A DNA stretch of 60,194 nt, taken from contig NZ_PHRF01000114.1 in the NCBI RefSeq assembly GCF_004151105.1, positions 1 to 60,194 of the forward strand, read 5' to 3'. Shown in pieces: positions 49,593 through 58,354 of the stretch. This DNA comes from Streptomyces sp. L-9-10 (GTDB lineage: Bacteria; Actinomycetota; Actinomycetes; Streptomycetales; Streptomycetaceae). The position numbers and the translations under genes were made by a program. How positions within the stretch are numbered: the first letter of the stretch is position 1; each line of letters opens with the position of its first letter. Under the pieces are notes generated by a model that was given only the letters and a program-made list of their open reading frames with translations, searched no databases and was not told the DNA's origin.

Positions 49593-49612
49593 AACGGACG
49601 TACCCGTCCGTT
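49593..49612. promoter_or_regulatory. TetR operator
   Basis: AACGGACG (49593-49600) and CGTCCGTT (49605-49612) are perfect 8-bp inverted arms around a 4-bp spacer. The site lies 18 bp before the TetR start codon, in the promoter region shared with the divergent quinone oxidoreductase gene. Confidence 0.85.
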
Positions 49613-49630
49613 TGGCTAAAGTGAGAAGCC

Positions 49631-50275
49631 ATGACCGACCATTTGCCTCAGACCGTGCGCTCCGACGCCCGCGACAACCGTGCCCGGATCTTGGACGCCG
49701 CCCGCGCGGTGTTCGGCGAGGAGGGCCTGAGCGCGCCCATGCGGGAGATCGCCCGGCACGCGGGCGTCGGCCCCGCCACGCTGTACCGGCACTTCCCGAC
49801 CAAGCGGGCCCTGATCGTGGAGACCTTCGCCGAGCAGCGGCGAGCCTGCCACGGCGTCGTCCGCGACGCCCTCGCGGACCCGGACCCGTGGCACGGATTC
49901 CAGAGCCTGGTCGAGCGGATCTGCGAACTCCACGCCCACAGCCGGGGATTCGCCGACGCCTTCATGACGGCTTTCCCCGAGGCCGCGGACTTCGCCGCCG
50001 ACCGAGAGCCCATTCTGCGCGCGGTCGCCGAACTGGCCCGCCGCGCCCAGAAGACCGGCCAGATGCGCTCCGGCTTCGTCGTCGACGACCTGATCCTGAT
50101 GCTCATGGCCCACCGCGGCGTCCAGGACGTGCCGCGCACAGACCGGCTCACGGCCTCCCGCCGCTTCGCCGCCTACGTCATCGGGGCATTCCACGCCGTT
50201 CCGGCGACGGACGCGTCCGCGCCCATGCCGCCGGCTCCCCGCCTGCGGCTCGTGTACTCCCCCAGCACGCCGTAA
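49631..50275 (+). CDS. TetR family transcriptional regulator
   Basis: This 214-residue regulator has the TetR N-terminal DNA-binding helices (RILDAARAVFGEEGLSAPMREIARHAGVGPATLYRHFPTK, about 18-57) and an all-helical ligand domain. It probably represses itself and the divergent quinone oxidoreductase through the operator 18 bp upstream. The inducer is unknown. Confidence 0.93.
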   Translation: MTDHLPQTVRSDARDNRARILDAARAVFGEEGLSAPMREIARHAGVGPATLYRHFPTKRALIVETFAEQRRACHGVVRDALADPDPWHGFQSLVERICELHAHSRGFADAFMTAFPEAADFAADREPILRAVAELARRAQKTGQMRSGFVVDDLILMLMAHRGVQDVPRTDRLTASRRFAAYVIGAFHAVPATDASAPMPPAPRLRLVYSPSTP

Positions 50276-50354
50276 CCCCCGTCACCAGGAGGTCTTGTCA
50301 GCGGTGGGCGGTTTCCCGAAGCGGTTCACCGGGACGCGAGTTGTCGACGCTCCT

Positions 50355-50390
50355 TGCGTGTGCGTGTGCGTGTGCGTGTGCCTGTGCGTG
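50355..50390. repeat. hexamer microsatellite (TGCGTG)
   Basis: Six hexamer units, five TGCGTG and one TGCCTG, occur in non-coding DNA upstream of the serine hydrolase gene. Confidence 0.85.
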
Positions 50391-50472
50391 CGGGTCGGGT
50401 CGGGGTGAGATCAGGGATCGCTCCGGAGCTCCCCCGATACGCGGGCGCGTGCCCGCTGACAGCGTGTGGGAC

Positions 50473-51687
50473 ATGATCTCAACACGCATGTCACGAAGGG
50501 CCTTCGCGAGAACCGCCCTGTCGGGAACGGCCGCGCTGGCCGTCGGCGTGGCGCTGCCCGCGCCACGCGCCACCGCCTCGCCCGTGCCGCTCGCATCGCT
50601 CCCGCCGCTCCCGCCGCTGGACCCCGGTGCTCTCCAGGCGGCGATCGACGACCTTGAGCATCCGCCGTCGACCGCGGCCCAACTGCGAGTCGGTGGCACA
50701 GCCGGCCACTGGCGCGGCACCTCGGGCGTCGCCGACATCAGGACACAACGCCCGGTGACAGCGCATGAGAAGTTCCGGGTCGGCAGCATCACCAAAATCT
50801 TCGTCGCCACGGTGGTGTTGCAGTTGGTGGCGGAGGGCCGGATCGCGCTGGACGCGCCGGTACGGCGGGTCCTGCCGGGGCTGTTGCCGGACCGCTTCTC
50901 GGCCGTCACCGTGGCGCACCTGCTGAACCACACCAGCGGGTTGCCCGACCATGTCGGCATCCCGGAACCGGAGACCGCGGAGGAGGTGTTCCGCCACCGC
51001 TTCGACCACTGGACGCCGCGGGAGTGGGTGGCGACGGCGACAAACGGGCCGCTGAAGTTCGCCCCGGGCACCCGGCAGGAGTACCGGGGCATCAACTACG
51101 TACTGGCCGCGCTGATCATCGACTCGGTCACCGGCCGCCCGTACGGGGAGGCCGTCGCGGCCCGCCTTCTGCGCCCGCTGGGCCTGGCGCACACCGTCGT
51201 GCCCGGCGACGACCCGCGCATCCACGGCCGGCACGTGCACGGCTACCTGGCCATGGCCGACGGCGGTCTCCGGGACATCACCGTGTACGACCAGTCGTCC
51301 GTCCGTGGCGAGGGCGACATGATCTCCACCACGCGCGATCTCGACCGGATGCTCACCGCGCTCTTCTCCGGCGAGTTGCTTCCGCCCGGACTGCTCCGGC
51401 TGATGTTCACCCTGCCGCCGAACGACGTGCGGATGCTGGACGGCAGCCCGGCCCGGTACAGCACCGGGCTGCAGCGGGCGGTCGTCAACGGCGTCACCCT
51501 CTGGGGCAAGACAGGCGAGAAGTACGGCTACAAGAACGCCGCGTTCTCCACTCGTGACCAGCGACGCCGCTTCGTGCTCGCGTATCACCCGACGACCGCG
51601 CGCGACGGCGCGGAGAGCCAGATGATCGCCCGGATCAGCGACCTGCTCACCCGCGACAACCCGGGCGCCGGAGGCTCGGCGGTCTGA
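50473..51687 (+). CDS. exported serine hydrolase, beta-lactamase/D-alanyl-D-alanine carboxypeptidase family
   Basis: This 404-residue protein has a twin-arginine signal (SRRAFARTALSG, residues 7-18) with cleavage near ATAS. Its serine-hydrolase domain has the S-x-x-K motif at Ser105-Lys108 (GSITK), LLNHTSGLPDH, a YRGINY segment in the Y-x-N position and a KTG box (WGKTG). Such proteins are D,D-peptidases or esterases at the cell surface. The start could also be the GTG at 50464. It is a single gene followed by a strong palindrome. Confidence 0.9.
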   Translation: MISTRMSRRAFARTALSGTAALAVGVALPAPRATASPVPLASLPPLPPLDPGALQAAIDDLEHPPSTAAQLRVGGTAGHWRGTSGVADIRTQRPVTAHEKFRVGSITKIFVATVVLQLVAEGRIALDAPVRRVLPGLLPDRFSAVTVAHLLNHTSGLPDHVGIPEPETAEEVFRHRFDHWTPREWVATATNGPLKFAPGTRQEYRGINYVLAALIIDSVTGRPYGEAVAARLLRPLGLAHTVVPGDDPRIHGRHVHGYLAMADGGLRDITVYDQSSVRGEGDMISTTRDLDRMLTALFSGELLPPGLLRLMFTLPPNDVRMLDGSPARYSTGLQRAVVNGVTLWGKTGEKYGYKNAAFSTRDQRRRFVLAYHPTTARDGAESQMIARISDLLTRDNPGAGGSAV

Positions 51688-51833
51688 GGCCGGGCGGGGC
51701 GGGGCGAGGCGGGGCGGTCACAGCATCTGCCGACGTGTGATCAGGCGGACCGGCGCCGCGTGGCAGGGCGGCAGCGACAGGGCCGGGCAACGGCCGCCCA
51801 CCCGCGCCCGTCCGCCGAGGCGCGTCGCCCAGG

Positions 51834-51859
51834 GGCCCGAGCACGCGCGTGCTCGGGCC
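51834..51859. terminator. 26-bp perfect palindrome after the serine hydrolase gene
   Basis: The sequence is fully symmetric: the 13-bp arm GGCCCGAGCACGC is followed directly by its reverse complement. It lies in the 346-bp gap between the serine hydrolase and the subtilase genes, about 150 bp after the first stop and 174 bp before the next start. It may form a hairpin terminator or be a protein site. The rest of that gap (51688-52033) shows only a short GGGGC-rich run and the subtilase promoter region. Confidence 0.6.
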
Positions 51860-52033
51860 ATGCATGCGGCCAACTGGGCTGCGCGGCGCCACAGTTGATC
51901 GTCCCAGCCGTCGGCCGCCCCACCCCACACGCGCCATTGACATGATCTCTTCATCACGGACAGGCTGTCGCCCGCGTGTTGATCGATCATCTGTTGATAC
52001 CCAAGCCCAGAGAGCCTGCAGACAGGGGCGATA

Positions 52034-55000
52034 GTGCTGAGAAGAAGACGTATCAGAGCTGGCGCGGTCGCGGTGGCCGCGGCCGTGACACTCGTGGCGG
52101 GGACGACAGCGGGGCTCACCAACGCCCCGTCGGCCACCGCGGACACCGGGCGGACGACGACACTGGCGACCGCGTCGGGCGTGGCGACCGCGGCGGACGC
52201 GGCCCGGAACGTCGTCCTGATCACCGGCGATCAGGTGCTGTTGGACAAGGATGGCAACGTTGTCGGAGTGGCGCCCGCCAAGGGCCGGGCCTCGATACCC
52301 GTCCAGATCGGTGAGACCGGCGGACACAGCTATGTGATCCCCTCGGACATCGAACCGCTGATCGCGGCCGGGCGCCTCGACCTGTCGCTGTTCGACGCGG
52401 CCGAGTTGAACCGTCCCGAGTACGACGACCTGGCGGACGGCGGGACGCCGGTGATCGTCGAGTACGCCGCGGAGAACCCGTCCGCCCGGACGCGACTGCA
52501 CGCGCGGACCAGCACGTCCGTCCGGGATCTCGACGCGGTGGACGGCGAGGCGCTCGTCCTGCGTCCGGAGGAGGCGGCCGGAGCGTGGTCCTCGCTCACC
52601 GACACCTCCACCGGAGTCAGCGAACTGGCGCCGGGCGTGGCCTCCATCCGGCTCGACGGCGTGGCGACGGCCTCACTGGACGTGAGTGTGCCGCAGATCG
52701 GCGCACCGGACGTGTGGAAAGCGGGTTACGACGGGACGGGTGTGAAGATCGCCGTCCTCGACACCGGCATCGACACCGGCCACGCCGACGTGGGCGGCAA
52801 GGTCGTCGCCCAGCGCAACTTCACGGCCGAGGCGGACGTCCAGGACCACCACGGGCACGGCACGCACGTGGCCTCCACCGCGGCGGGGACCGGCGCGGCG
52901 TCCGGCGGCACCTACAAGGGCGTGGCACCGGGTGCCGACCTGATCATCGGCAAGGTGCTCAACTCCGCCGGTTCCGGCCTCGACTCCGAGATCATCGCCG
53001 GCATGGAGTGGGCGGTCGAACAGGGCGCCGACATCGTGAACATGTCCCTCGGCGCCACGGACTCGCTGGGCGTCGACCCGCTCGAAGAAGCCGTCGACGC
53101 ACTGTCCGACCGGGCGCTGTTCGTCGTGGCCGCGGGCAACTCCGGCCCCGGGGACACCACCATCGGCTCCCCCGGCGTCGCCGAGTCCGCGCTGACCGTG
53201 GGCGCCGTCGACAAGAAGGACGCGCTCGCGTCCTTCTCCTCCCGGGGCCCGCGTCTGGAGGACGGGGGCGTCAAGCCCGATGTGACCGCGCCCGGCGTGG
53301 ACATCACGGCGGCGTCGGCCGCGGGGACCCTGCCGGGGTACCCGCATCCCGCCCCCGGGTACGTGACGATGAGCGGCACCTCCATGGCCACTCCGCATGT
53401 CGCGGGCGCGGCCGCCCTGCTCGCCCAGCGGCATCCGGACTGGTCCGGTCCGCGGATCAAGTCCGCGCTGGCCGGTTCCGCGGAACCCGGCGCGTACAGC
53501 GCGTACGAGCAGGGCAGCGGCCGGATCGACCTGACCAGGGCGACGAAGCAGACCGTCGTCGCGGAGCCCGTCTCGCTGAACTTCGGCCGCGTGCTCTGGC
53601 CGCACACCGACGACGAGCCGATGACCAGGACGATCATCTACCGGAACGACGGCGACCAGGCGGTGACGCTCGACCTGTCCGCCGTGGGCACCGGCCCGGC
53701 GGGAGCCGCCGCCCCCGAGGGGCTGTTCACCATCGGCGCCCAGCAGGTCACCGTCCCGGCCGGTGGCACCTCCGCCGCCGTCGTCACGGCGGACACCCGT
53801 ATCGGCGGTGACGTCTGGGGCGCCTTCAGCCTCACGGTCACCGCGACCGGCGGCGGCCAGACCGTCCGCAGCGTCGGGGGGCTCGACCGCGCGGCGGAGT
53901 CGTACGACCTCACCTTCAAAGCCACCGGCCGCGACGGCTCGACGCCCGGCTACCTCGACTGGGCCGCCACGCTGACCGGTATCGGCAACGACAACTACCA
54001 GTTGGTCAGGGGGGACGAGGGCACGAGCACGGTGCGCGTGCCCGCCGGTGACTACACGGTCGTCGGCAAGACCTTCGCGAGGGGCGGCACCGGTGGGCTG
54101 GGCCTGGACTACCTCGTCTCCCCGAAGCTGACGGTCGACCGCGACATGACCATCGAGATCGACGCCCGGCGGGCGAAGCCGATCGACGTGTCGTTGCCGG
54201 ACCCGGACGCCAAGGGATACTCGTCCTTCATGATCAACACGGTGAAGGCGCACGGAACGGAGACGACCAACGTCCTGGGGCTGGGGGCGAACCCGGCCGA
54301 CACCCGCACCGCCCAGATCGGTGACCCGGTGCCGCCCGGCGAACTCACCTCGTACTTCATGTCCCACTGGTCCAACGGCGACAGCGAGTACCACCTCGCG
54401 GACACCCTCACGGACGCCTTCTACACCGGACACACGCAGCACGTGACCTCGGCGGACCTGGCGAGGCTGACCGTACGCCAGGGCGCGTCGGTCACCGGGG
54501 CCCTGGGGCTGAACTGGACCACCGCACCGGACATCCCGGCGGGGGCCGTCGGCTTCTACTCCGACCTGCCGAACACGAGGACGGTATACCTCCAGGGAGG
54601 CTACCGCTGGGGCGAGTACTCCCAGCAGCTCACGGCCAACTCGCCCGCCGTCCTGGCCGAATACAGGATTCCCGGCAGAACGTACCGCGGAGGCGACCAC
54701 TACACCGAGACCGTCAACACCGGGGTGTTCGGCCCGGCGCTCGCCAAGGGCCGGGGACTGGTCCGGGACGGCGACACACTGACCGGCACGATCACGCCCT
54801 TCGCCGACGGCGCGGGCCACAGCGGCGGAAGCGTGTACGACGCGGAATCCGCGTCCACCACGCTCTACCGCAACGGCCGGAAGTACGCGACCGCCGACGA
54901 CGTCCTGGACGCCGTCGCCTTCCAAGTGCCCGCGGACAAGGCGCGGTACCGCCTGGTGACCACCGTGGGCCGGGCCGCGTCCGGCGTCGCGTCGGTCAGC

Positions 55001-55360
55001 TCGACCGTCACCTGGCAGGCCGAGTTCACCTCGTCCCGCACCGCGAAGGCCGCCGCCGTCCCGACGAGCGTGGTCCGCTACGCCCCGGCACTCGGCCCCG
55101 ACTCCACGGCCGCCGCCGGCGTCAGGCAGTCCGTGCCGGTCACCGTCCAGGGATCGGCCGCCGGCCGCGACCTCGCGTCGCTGAAGGTGTCCGTCTCCTA
55201 CGACGGCGGCAAGAAGTGGAGCCGGCTCGTCACGCACAAGGGCGCGGTGAGGGTGGACAACCCGGCCGCCGGCGGCTCGGTCTCCTTCCGGGCCGACGTC
55301 ACGGACCGGAAGGGTGACACCTTCTCCCAGACGATCATCGACGCCTACCGTACGAAGTGA
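52034..55360 (+). CDS. large secreted subtilisin-like (S8) protease
   Basis: This 1108-residue exported protease has a signal peptide (about 1-36) and a prosegment to about residue 215. The S8 catalytic domain carries Asp243 (VLDTGID), His275 (HGHGTHVA), Asn369 (AAGNSG) and Ser450 (GTSMATPH). About 600 residues of beta-rich C-terminal domains follow, of the kind seen in large Streptomyces subtilases. The GTG at 52034 begins a run of arginines typical of a Sec signal. It probably degrades extracellular protein. A hairpin terminator follows. Confidence 0.94.
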   Translation: MLRRRRIRAGAVAVAAAVTLVAGTTAGLTNAPSATADTGRTTTLATASGVATAADAARNVVLITGDQVLLDKDGNVVGVAPAKGRASIPVQIGETGGHSYVIPSDIEPLIAAGRLDLSLFDAAELNRPEYDDLADGGTPVIVEYAAENPSARTRLHARTSTSVRDLDAVDGEALVLRPEEAAGAWSSLTDTSTGVSELAPGVASIRLDGVATASLDVSVPQIGAPDVWKAGYDGTGVKIAVLDTGIDTGHADVGGKVVAQRNFTAEADVQDHHGHGTHVASTAAGTGAASGGTYKGVAPGADLIIGKVLNSAGSGLDSEIIAGMEWAVEQGADIVNMSLGATDSLGVDPLEEAVDALSDRALFVVAAGNSGPGDTTIGSPGVAESALTVGAVDKKDALASFSSRGPRLEDGGVKPDVTAPGVDITAASAAGTLPGYPHPAPGYVTMSGTSMATPHVAGAAALLAQRHPDWSGPRIKSALAGSAEPGAYSAYEQGSGRIDLTRATKQTVVAEPVSLNFGRVLWPHTDDEPMTRTIIYRNDGDQAVTLDLSAVGTGPAGAAAPEGLFTIGAQQVTVPAGGTSAAVVTADTRIGGDVWGAFSLTVTATGGGQTVRSVGGLDRAAESYDLTFKATGRDGSTPGYLDWAATLTGIGNDNYQLVRGDEGTSTVRVPAGDYTVVGKTFARGGTGGLGLDYLVSPKLTVDRDMTIEIDARRAKPIDVSLPDPDAKGYSSFMINTVKAHGTETTNVLGLGANPADTRTAQIGDPVPPGELTSYFMSHWSNGDSEYHLADTLTDAFYTGHTQHVTSADLARLTVRQGASVTGALGLNWTTAPDIPAGAVGFYSDLPNTRTVYLQGGYRWGEYSQQLTANSPAVLAEYRIPGRTYRGGDHYTETVNTGVFGPALAKGRGLVRDGDTLTGTITPFADGAGHSGGSVYDAESASTTLYRNGRKYATADDVLDAVAFQVPADKARYRLVTTVGRAASGVASVSSTVTWQAEFTSSRTAKAAAVPTSVVRYAPALGPDSTAAAGVRQSVPVTVQGSAAGRDLASLKVSVSYDGGKKWSRLVTHKGAVRVDNPAAGGSVSFRADVTDRKGDTFSQTIIDAYRTK

Positions 55361-55367
55361 TCCTCCG

Positions 55368-55403
55368 CGCCCGCACGGCAGGTCCCAGGCGGCCGTGCGG
55401 GCG
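55368..55403 (+). terminator. hairpin terminator after the subtilase gene
   Basis: CGCCCGCACGGC (55368-55379) and GCCGTGCGGGCG (55392-55403) form a perfect 12-bp stem with a 12-nt loop, 7 bp after the stop codon. Confidence 0.82.
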
Positions 55404-55461
55404 TCGGTTCATCGAGCCGAACCCACACCGACGCGACCGGCGAGCGCACAACGCGCCCCTG

Positions 55462-55962
55462 TCAGGCCAGGTCGTCCGGCCGCACCCTCAGCTTGGCGGC
55501 GATCCGGGCGAGCGCCTGCTGGTCGGCGGCGGTGAGCGGGTCGAGTACGTACTGCCGGACCGAGCGCACATGGGTGGGCGCGGCGGCGGCGACCATGTCG
55601 TAGCCGGCGTCGGTGAGGGCGGCGACGGTGTACCGGCCGTCGTCGGGGTCGGGCGAACGCTCCACCCAGCCCCGCTGCTCGAACCGCTTGACGACGTTGG
55701 ACAGGCGCGACAGGGAGCCGCTGGCGAGGTAGGCCAGGTCGCTCATCCGTATGCGGCGCTCCGGGGCCTCCGAGATATGGCTGAGGGTCAAGTACTCGAA
55801 GAGAGTCAGGCCGGCCCCGTGCTGAAGCGGCGACTCCAGCCGCCCCGGCAGAAGCAGGACCAGCGAGACCAGTCCGGTCCATGCCTCCTTCTCGTGCGCG
55901 GTGAGCCACAGCGCGTCATGGGAGGCGTCCTCGCCGGGGTTCGGGTTCGCGGGGGCGGCCAT
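55462..55962 (-). CDS. MarR family transcriptional regulator
   Basis: This 166-residue winged-helix protein has a helix-turn-helix around MSDLAYLASGSLSRLSNVVKRFEQRGWV and a wing at SPDPDDGRYT. It is divergent from a RidA-family gene, with two strong ACTTCAC/GTGAAGT palindromes in the intergenic region, so it probably controls both itself and ridA. It is a different subtype from the MarR at 3302-3781 and has a different operator. Confidence 0.92.
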   Translation of the reverse strand: MAAPANPNPGEDASHDALWLTAHEKEAWTGLVSLVLLLPGRLESPLQHGAGLTLFEYLTLSHISEAPERRIRMSDLAYLASGSLSRLSNVVKRFEQRGWVERSPDPDDGRYTVAALTDAGYDMVAAAAPTHVRSVRQYVLDPLTAADQQALARIAAKLRVRPDDLA

Positions 55963-55987
55963 GACGACACCCTACCGAACGGTTGTG

Positions 55988-56035
55988 ACTTCACGCGTGA
56001 AGTGAAGCGTGTTACGTTCACTTCACACGTGAAGT
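55988..56035. promoter_or_regulatory. two MarR operators in the MarR/RidA divergent promoter
   Basis: ACTTCACGCGTGAAGT (55988-56003) and ACTTCACACGTGAAGT (56020-56035) are 16-bp palindromes, the second with one central mismatch. Their centres are 32 bp apart, about three helical turns, so bound dimers would lie on the same face of the DNA. Confidence 0.85.
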
Positions 56036-56056
56036 CAAGAAAGGGACAACAACACC

Positions 56057-56479
56057 ATGAGCAAGCCGGAGTTCTTCGCCACGCCCGGGTACGGCGAGAC
56101 GCAGCTGACCAACATGCACTACAACCAGGCGGTTCGCATCGGCGACCGCGTCGAGACCTCAGGTCAAGGAGGGTGGGACGACGACTGGAACTTCCCCGAG
56201 GCCCTGGAGGACGAGATCATTCAGGCATTCGAGAACGTCGAGCGGACCCTCGCCTCGGCCGGCGCCACATGGCGTGACGTCGTCGCCGTGGACTCCTACC
56301 ACGTACCCGAGTCCGCCGACTTCATCGGTGAGGTCCACAACCGCGTCATGGTGGACCAGCTCCGCAAGCGGATGGGCGAGCGCGCTCCCATCTGGACCGA
56401 GATCGGCGTGTCGGCCCTCGGCGCCCCGAAGATGCGCGTCGAGGTTCGCGTCACGGCCGTCACCGGTCACGGCGACTGA
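56057..56479 (+). CDS. RidA family protein
   Basis: This 140-residue protein has the YjgF/YER057c/UK114 fold, with GQGGWDDDWNFPE early and MRVEVRVTAV at the C-terminus. RidA members hydrolyse reactive enamines and imines, while related branches act in detoxification or redox protection. GAAAGGGAC lies upstream of the ATG. It is divergent from a MarR regulator and is probably released from repression by its ligand. Confidence 0.9.
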   Translation: MSKPEFFATPGYGETQLTNMHYNQAVRIGDRVETSGQGGWDDDWNFPEALEDEIIQAFENVERTLASAGATWRDVVAVDSYHVPESADFIGEVHNRVMVDQLRKRMGERAPIWTEIGVSALGAPKMRVEVRVTAVTGHGD

Positions 56480-56509
56480 CCTACACCGCCGACCGCCCCT
56501 CATGCCAGT

Positions 56510-56525
56510 TAGACCAGTCTGTCTA
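56510..56525. promoter_or_regulatory. TetR operator-like site 1
   Basis: TAGACCAGTCTGTCTA is a 16-bp site with the pattern (A/T)AGAC-N6-GTCTA. The same pattern occurs at 56645-56660 and 58255-58270. It is similar to GACC-type operators of the LmrA/QacR-like TetR group. Confidence 0.7.
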
Positions 56526-56625
56526 CCGTGCATCACGGTCAGCGACAGACCGCCCTCTCCCCGCACCAAACGGCAGCCCATGAGCGGAGTGAGCCGCGCC
56601 GGTTTGACGCGACCATAGAGCACTG

Positions 56626-56660
56626 TTTCACTGGACAGTGAAAGAAGACAGACCGGTCTA
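56626..56660. promoter_or_regulatory. inverted repeat and TetR operator-like site 2 before the SDR gene
   Basis: TTTCACTGGACAGTGAAA (56626-56643) has perfect 7-bp arms, and AAGACAGACCGGTCTA (56645-56660) follows directly, with a perfect AGACCGGTCT core. The pair overlaps the likely promoter of the SDR gene at 56694. Confidence 0.7.
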
Positions 56661-56693
56661 ATCAGGTCTGATCAAGGGGAAGGAGGGGTGACC

Positions 56694-57413
56694 ATGCCCG
56701 AGACACGCACAGCCCTGGTGACAGGCGCGACGTCCGGTATCGGCCGGGCCGCGGCGCTGAAGCTCGCCCAGGACGGGTTCAGGATCCTGGTGCACGGCCG
56801 CGACGCCGCGCGCGGAGCCGCGGTGGTCAAGGAGATCGAGAGCGCCGGCGGCAGCGCCGAGTTCCTCGCCGCCGATCTCACCGATGCCCACGCGGTCAGG
56901 CAGTTGGCGGACGCGGCCGGGGACGTCGAAGTCCTCGTCAACAACGCCGGGTTCTCCTGGTTCGGACCCACCGCGGACCTGCCCCCCGACACATACGACG
57001 ACTTGTTCGACGCCAACGTGCGCAGCGCGTACTACCTCACGGCCGCTGTCGCGCCGAAGATGGCCGAGCGAGGCCGGGGCACCGTGATCAACCTGGGCAG
57101 CATGGCCGGGCAGATCGGCCTGGCAGGCGGCGCCGCCTACAGCGCCACCAAGGCCGCGCTCGCCGCACTGACCCGCTCCTGGGCCGCCGAGTACGGCCCG
57201 CGGGGTGTGCGGGTCAACACCATCGCCCCCGGACCGGTCCACACCGGCGGCGCGTCGAGGGACAGACTCACGGCCCTGGGAAGGACCACGGTTCTGTCCC
57301 GCGTGGCGGAGGCGGAGGAGATCGGGGACGTCATCGCGTTCCTGGCCTCGCCGGCAGCGGGCTACATCACCGGCGCCGTCATCCCCGTCGACGGCGGACG
57401 CACAGCCGTCTGA
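56694..57413 (+). CDS. SDR family oxidoreductase
   Basis: This 239-residue classical SDR has TGATSGIG (10-17), a basic residue after the second strand (HGRD) that favours NADP(H), NNAG and the catalytic YSATK motif. I chose the ATG at 56694, which has AGGAGG 7 nt upstream, over a GTG at 56688 that would lie too close. It probably belongs, with the next SDR, to the regulon of the TetR encoded at 58355. The substrate is unknown. Confidence 0.92.
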   Translation: MPETRTALVTGATSGIGRAAALKLAQDGFRILVHGRDAARGAAVVKEIESAGGSAEFLAADLTDAHAVRQLADAAGDVEVLVNNAGFSWFGPTADLPPDTYDDLFDANVRSAYYLTAAVAPKMAERGRGTVINLGSMAGQIGLAGGAAYSATKAALAALTRSWAAEYGPRGVRVNTIAPGPVHTGGASRDRLTALGRTTVLSRVAEAEEIGDVIAFLASPAAGYITGAVIPVDGGRTAV

Positions 57414-57475
57414 CCCGTCCGCACGTGGGCCCATACCGCGTACGGACTCGTACCGCGTATACAGGAGCCGAGCTC

Positions 57476-58222
57476 ATGGACAAGCCAGTCGTTCTGATAA
57501 CCGGAGCACTCACCGGCATCGGCCGCGCCGCCGCTGTCGCCTTCGCCGAGAAGAGCGCGAACGTGGTCGTCGCCGGCCGGCGCGATGAGGCCGGCAAGAC
57601 ACTCGCCGAGGAACTGCGCGCCCTCGGCTCGGAGGCCGAGTTCATCAACACCGACGTCCGCGACGAGGACGACGTCCGCGCCATGGTCGACGAGGCCGTC
57701 ACACGGTTCGGCCGTCTCGATGTCGCGGTGAACAACGCCGGCACCGAAGGCCGGCCCGGTCCGATCACCGACCAGACCGCGGAGACCTACAACGAGACGT
57801 TCGCAACGAACGTCCTCGGCGTCATCCTCAGCATGAAGCACGAAGTCCGCGCCATGCGGGAGCAGGGCAGCGGCAGCATCATCAACATCTCCTCGACCTA
57901 CGGGCACGAGGGCGGGGCAGGGGCCTCCGTCTACGTCGGCAGCAAGCACGCCGTCGAAGGCCTCACCAAGTCGGTGGCGCTGGAGGTCGCCGCGTCGGGA
58001 ATCCGGGTCAACGCCGTGGCCCCCGGCCCCACGGACACCGGCATGCTGAACCGTTTCACGGGCACGCCGGAGAACATGGCGGACATGGTGGCCCAGGTTC
58101 CGCTCGGCCGCCTCGGCCTCTCGGAAGAGCTCGCCGACGCGATCGTGTTCATCGCCTCGGAAGACGCCTCGTTCATCACCGGCCACATCCTCAATGTCGA
58201 CGGCGGTATGACAGTCGCCTGA
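57476..58222 (+). CDS. SDR family oxidoreductase
   Basis: This 248-residue classical SDR has TGALTGIG (9-16), AGRRDE after the second strand (NADP preference), NNAG, the catalytic Ser in NISSTYG and the YVGSK motif. AGGAG lies 9 nt before the ATG. It follows the first SDR by 62 nt and precedes the TetR gene. Two adjacent SDRs under one regulator suggest a small redox pathway or detoxification pair. Confidence 0.92.
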   Translation: MDKPVVLITGALTGIGRAAAVAFAEKSANVVVAGRRDEAGKTLAEELRALGSEAEFINTDVRDEDDVRAMVDEAVTRFGRLDVAVNNAGTEGRPGPITDQTAETYNETFATNVLGVILSMKHEVRAMREQGSGSIINISSTYGHEGGAGASVYVGSKHAVEGLTKSVALEVAASGIRVNAVAPGPTDTGMLNRFTGTPENMADMVAQVPLGRLGLSEELADAIVFIASEDASFITGHILNVDGGMTVA

Positions 58223-58254
58223 TCGCCATACGAGCCGCCGCCGGACTCACCGGG

Positions 58255-58335
58255 AAGACAGGTCTGTCTAGCCCTGGGAAGCCCGTGTGGGAGCCACGAG
58301 AGCCTCTGAACGGAGCGGTAAACTGTACCGACAGT
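58255..58335. promoter_or_regulatory. TetR operators before the TetR gene
   Basis: AAGACAGGTCTGTCTA (58255-58270) repeats the (A/T)AGAC-N6-GTCTA pattern found at 56510 and 56645. ACTGTACCGACAGT (58322-58335) is an inverted repeat with 5-bp arms, just before the ribosome site of the TetR gene. At least one of them is probably the autoregulatory site. Confidence 0.7.
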
Positions 58336-58354
58336 CTGAACAAAGGAAAGACCC

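Noticed and set aside
50355..50390. A regulatory array upstream of the serine hydrolase gene
   Set aside because: It is a simple hexamer microsatellite with no symmetry and no relation to other sites.
52673..55237. An 854-codon open frame antisense to the subtilase gene
   Set aside because: The sense frame has all S8 motifs. The antisense frame has a biased Arg/Gly/Val/His composition and no domain; it is a shadow of high third-position GC.
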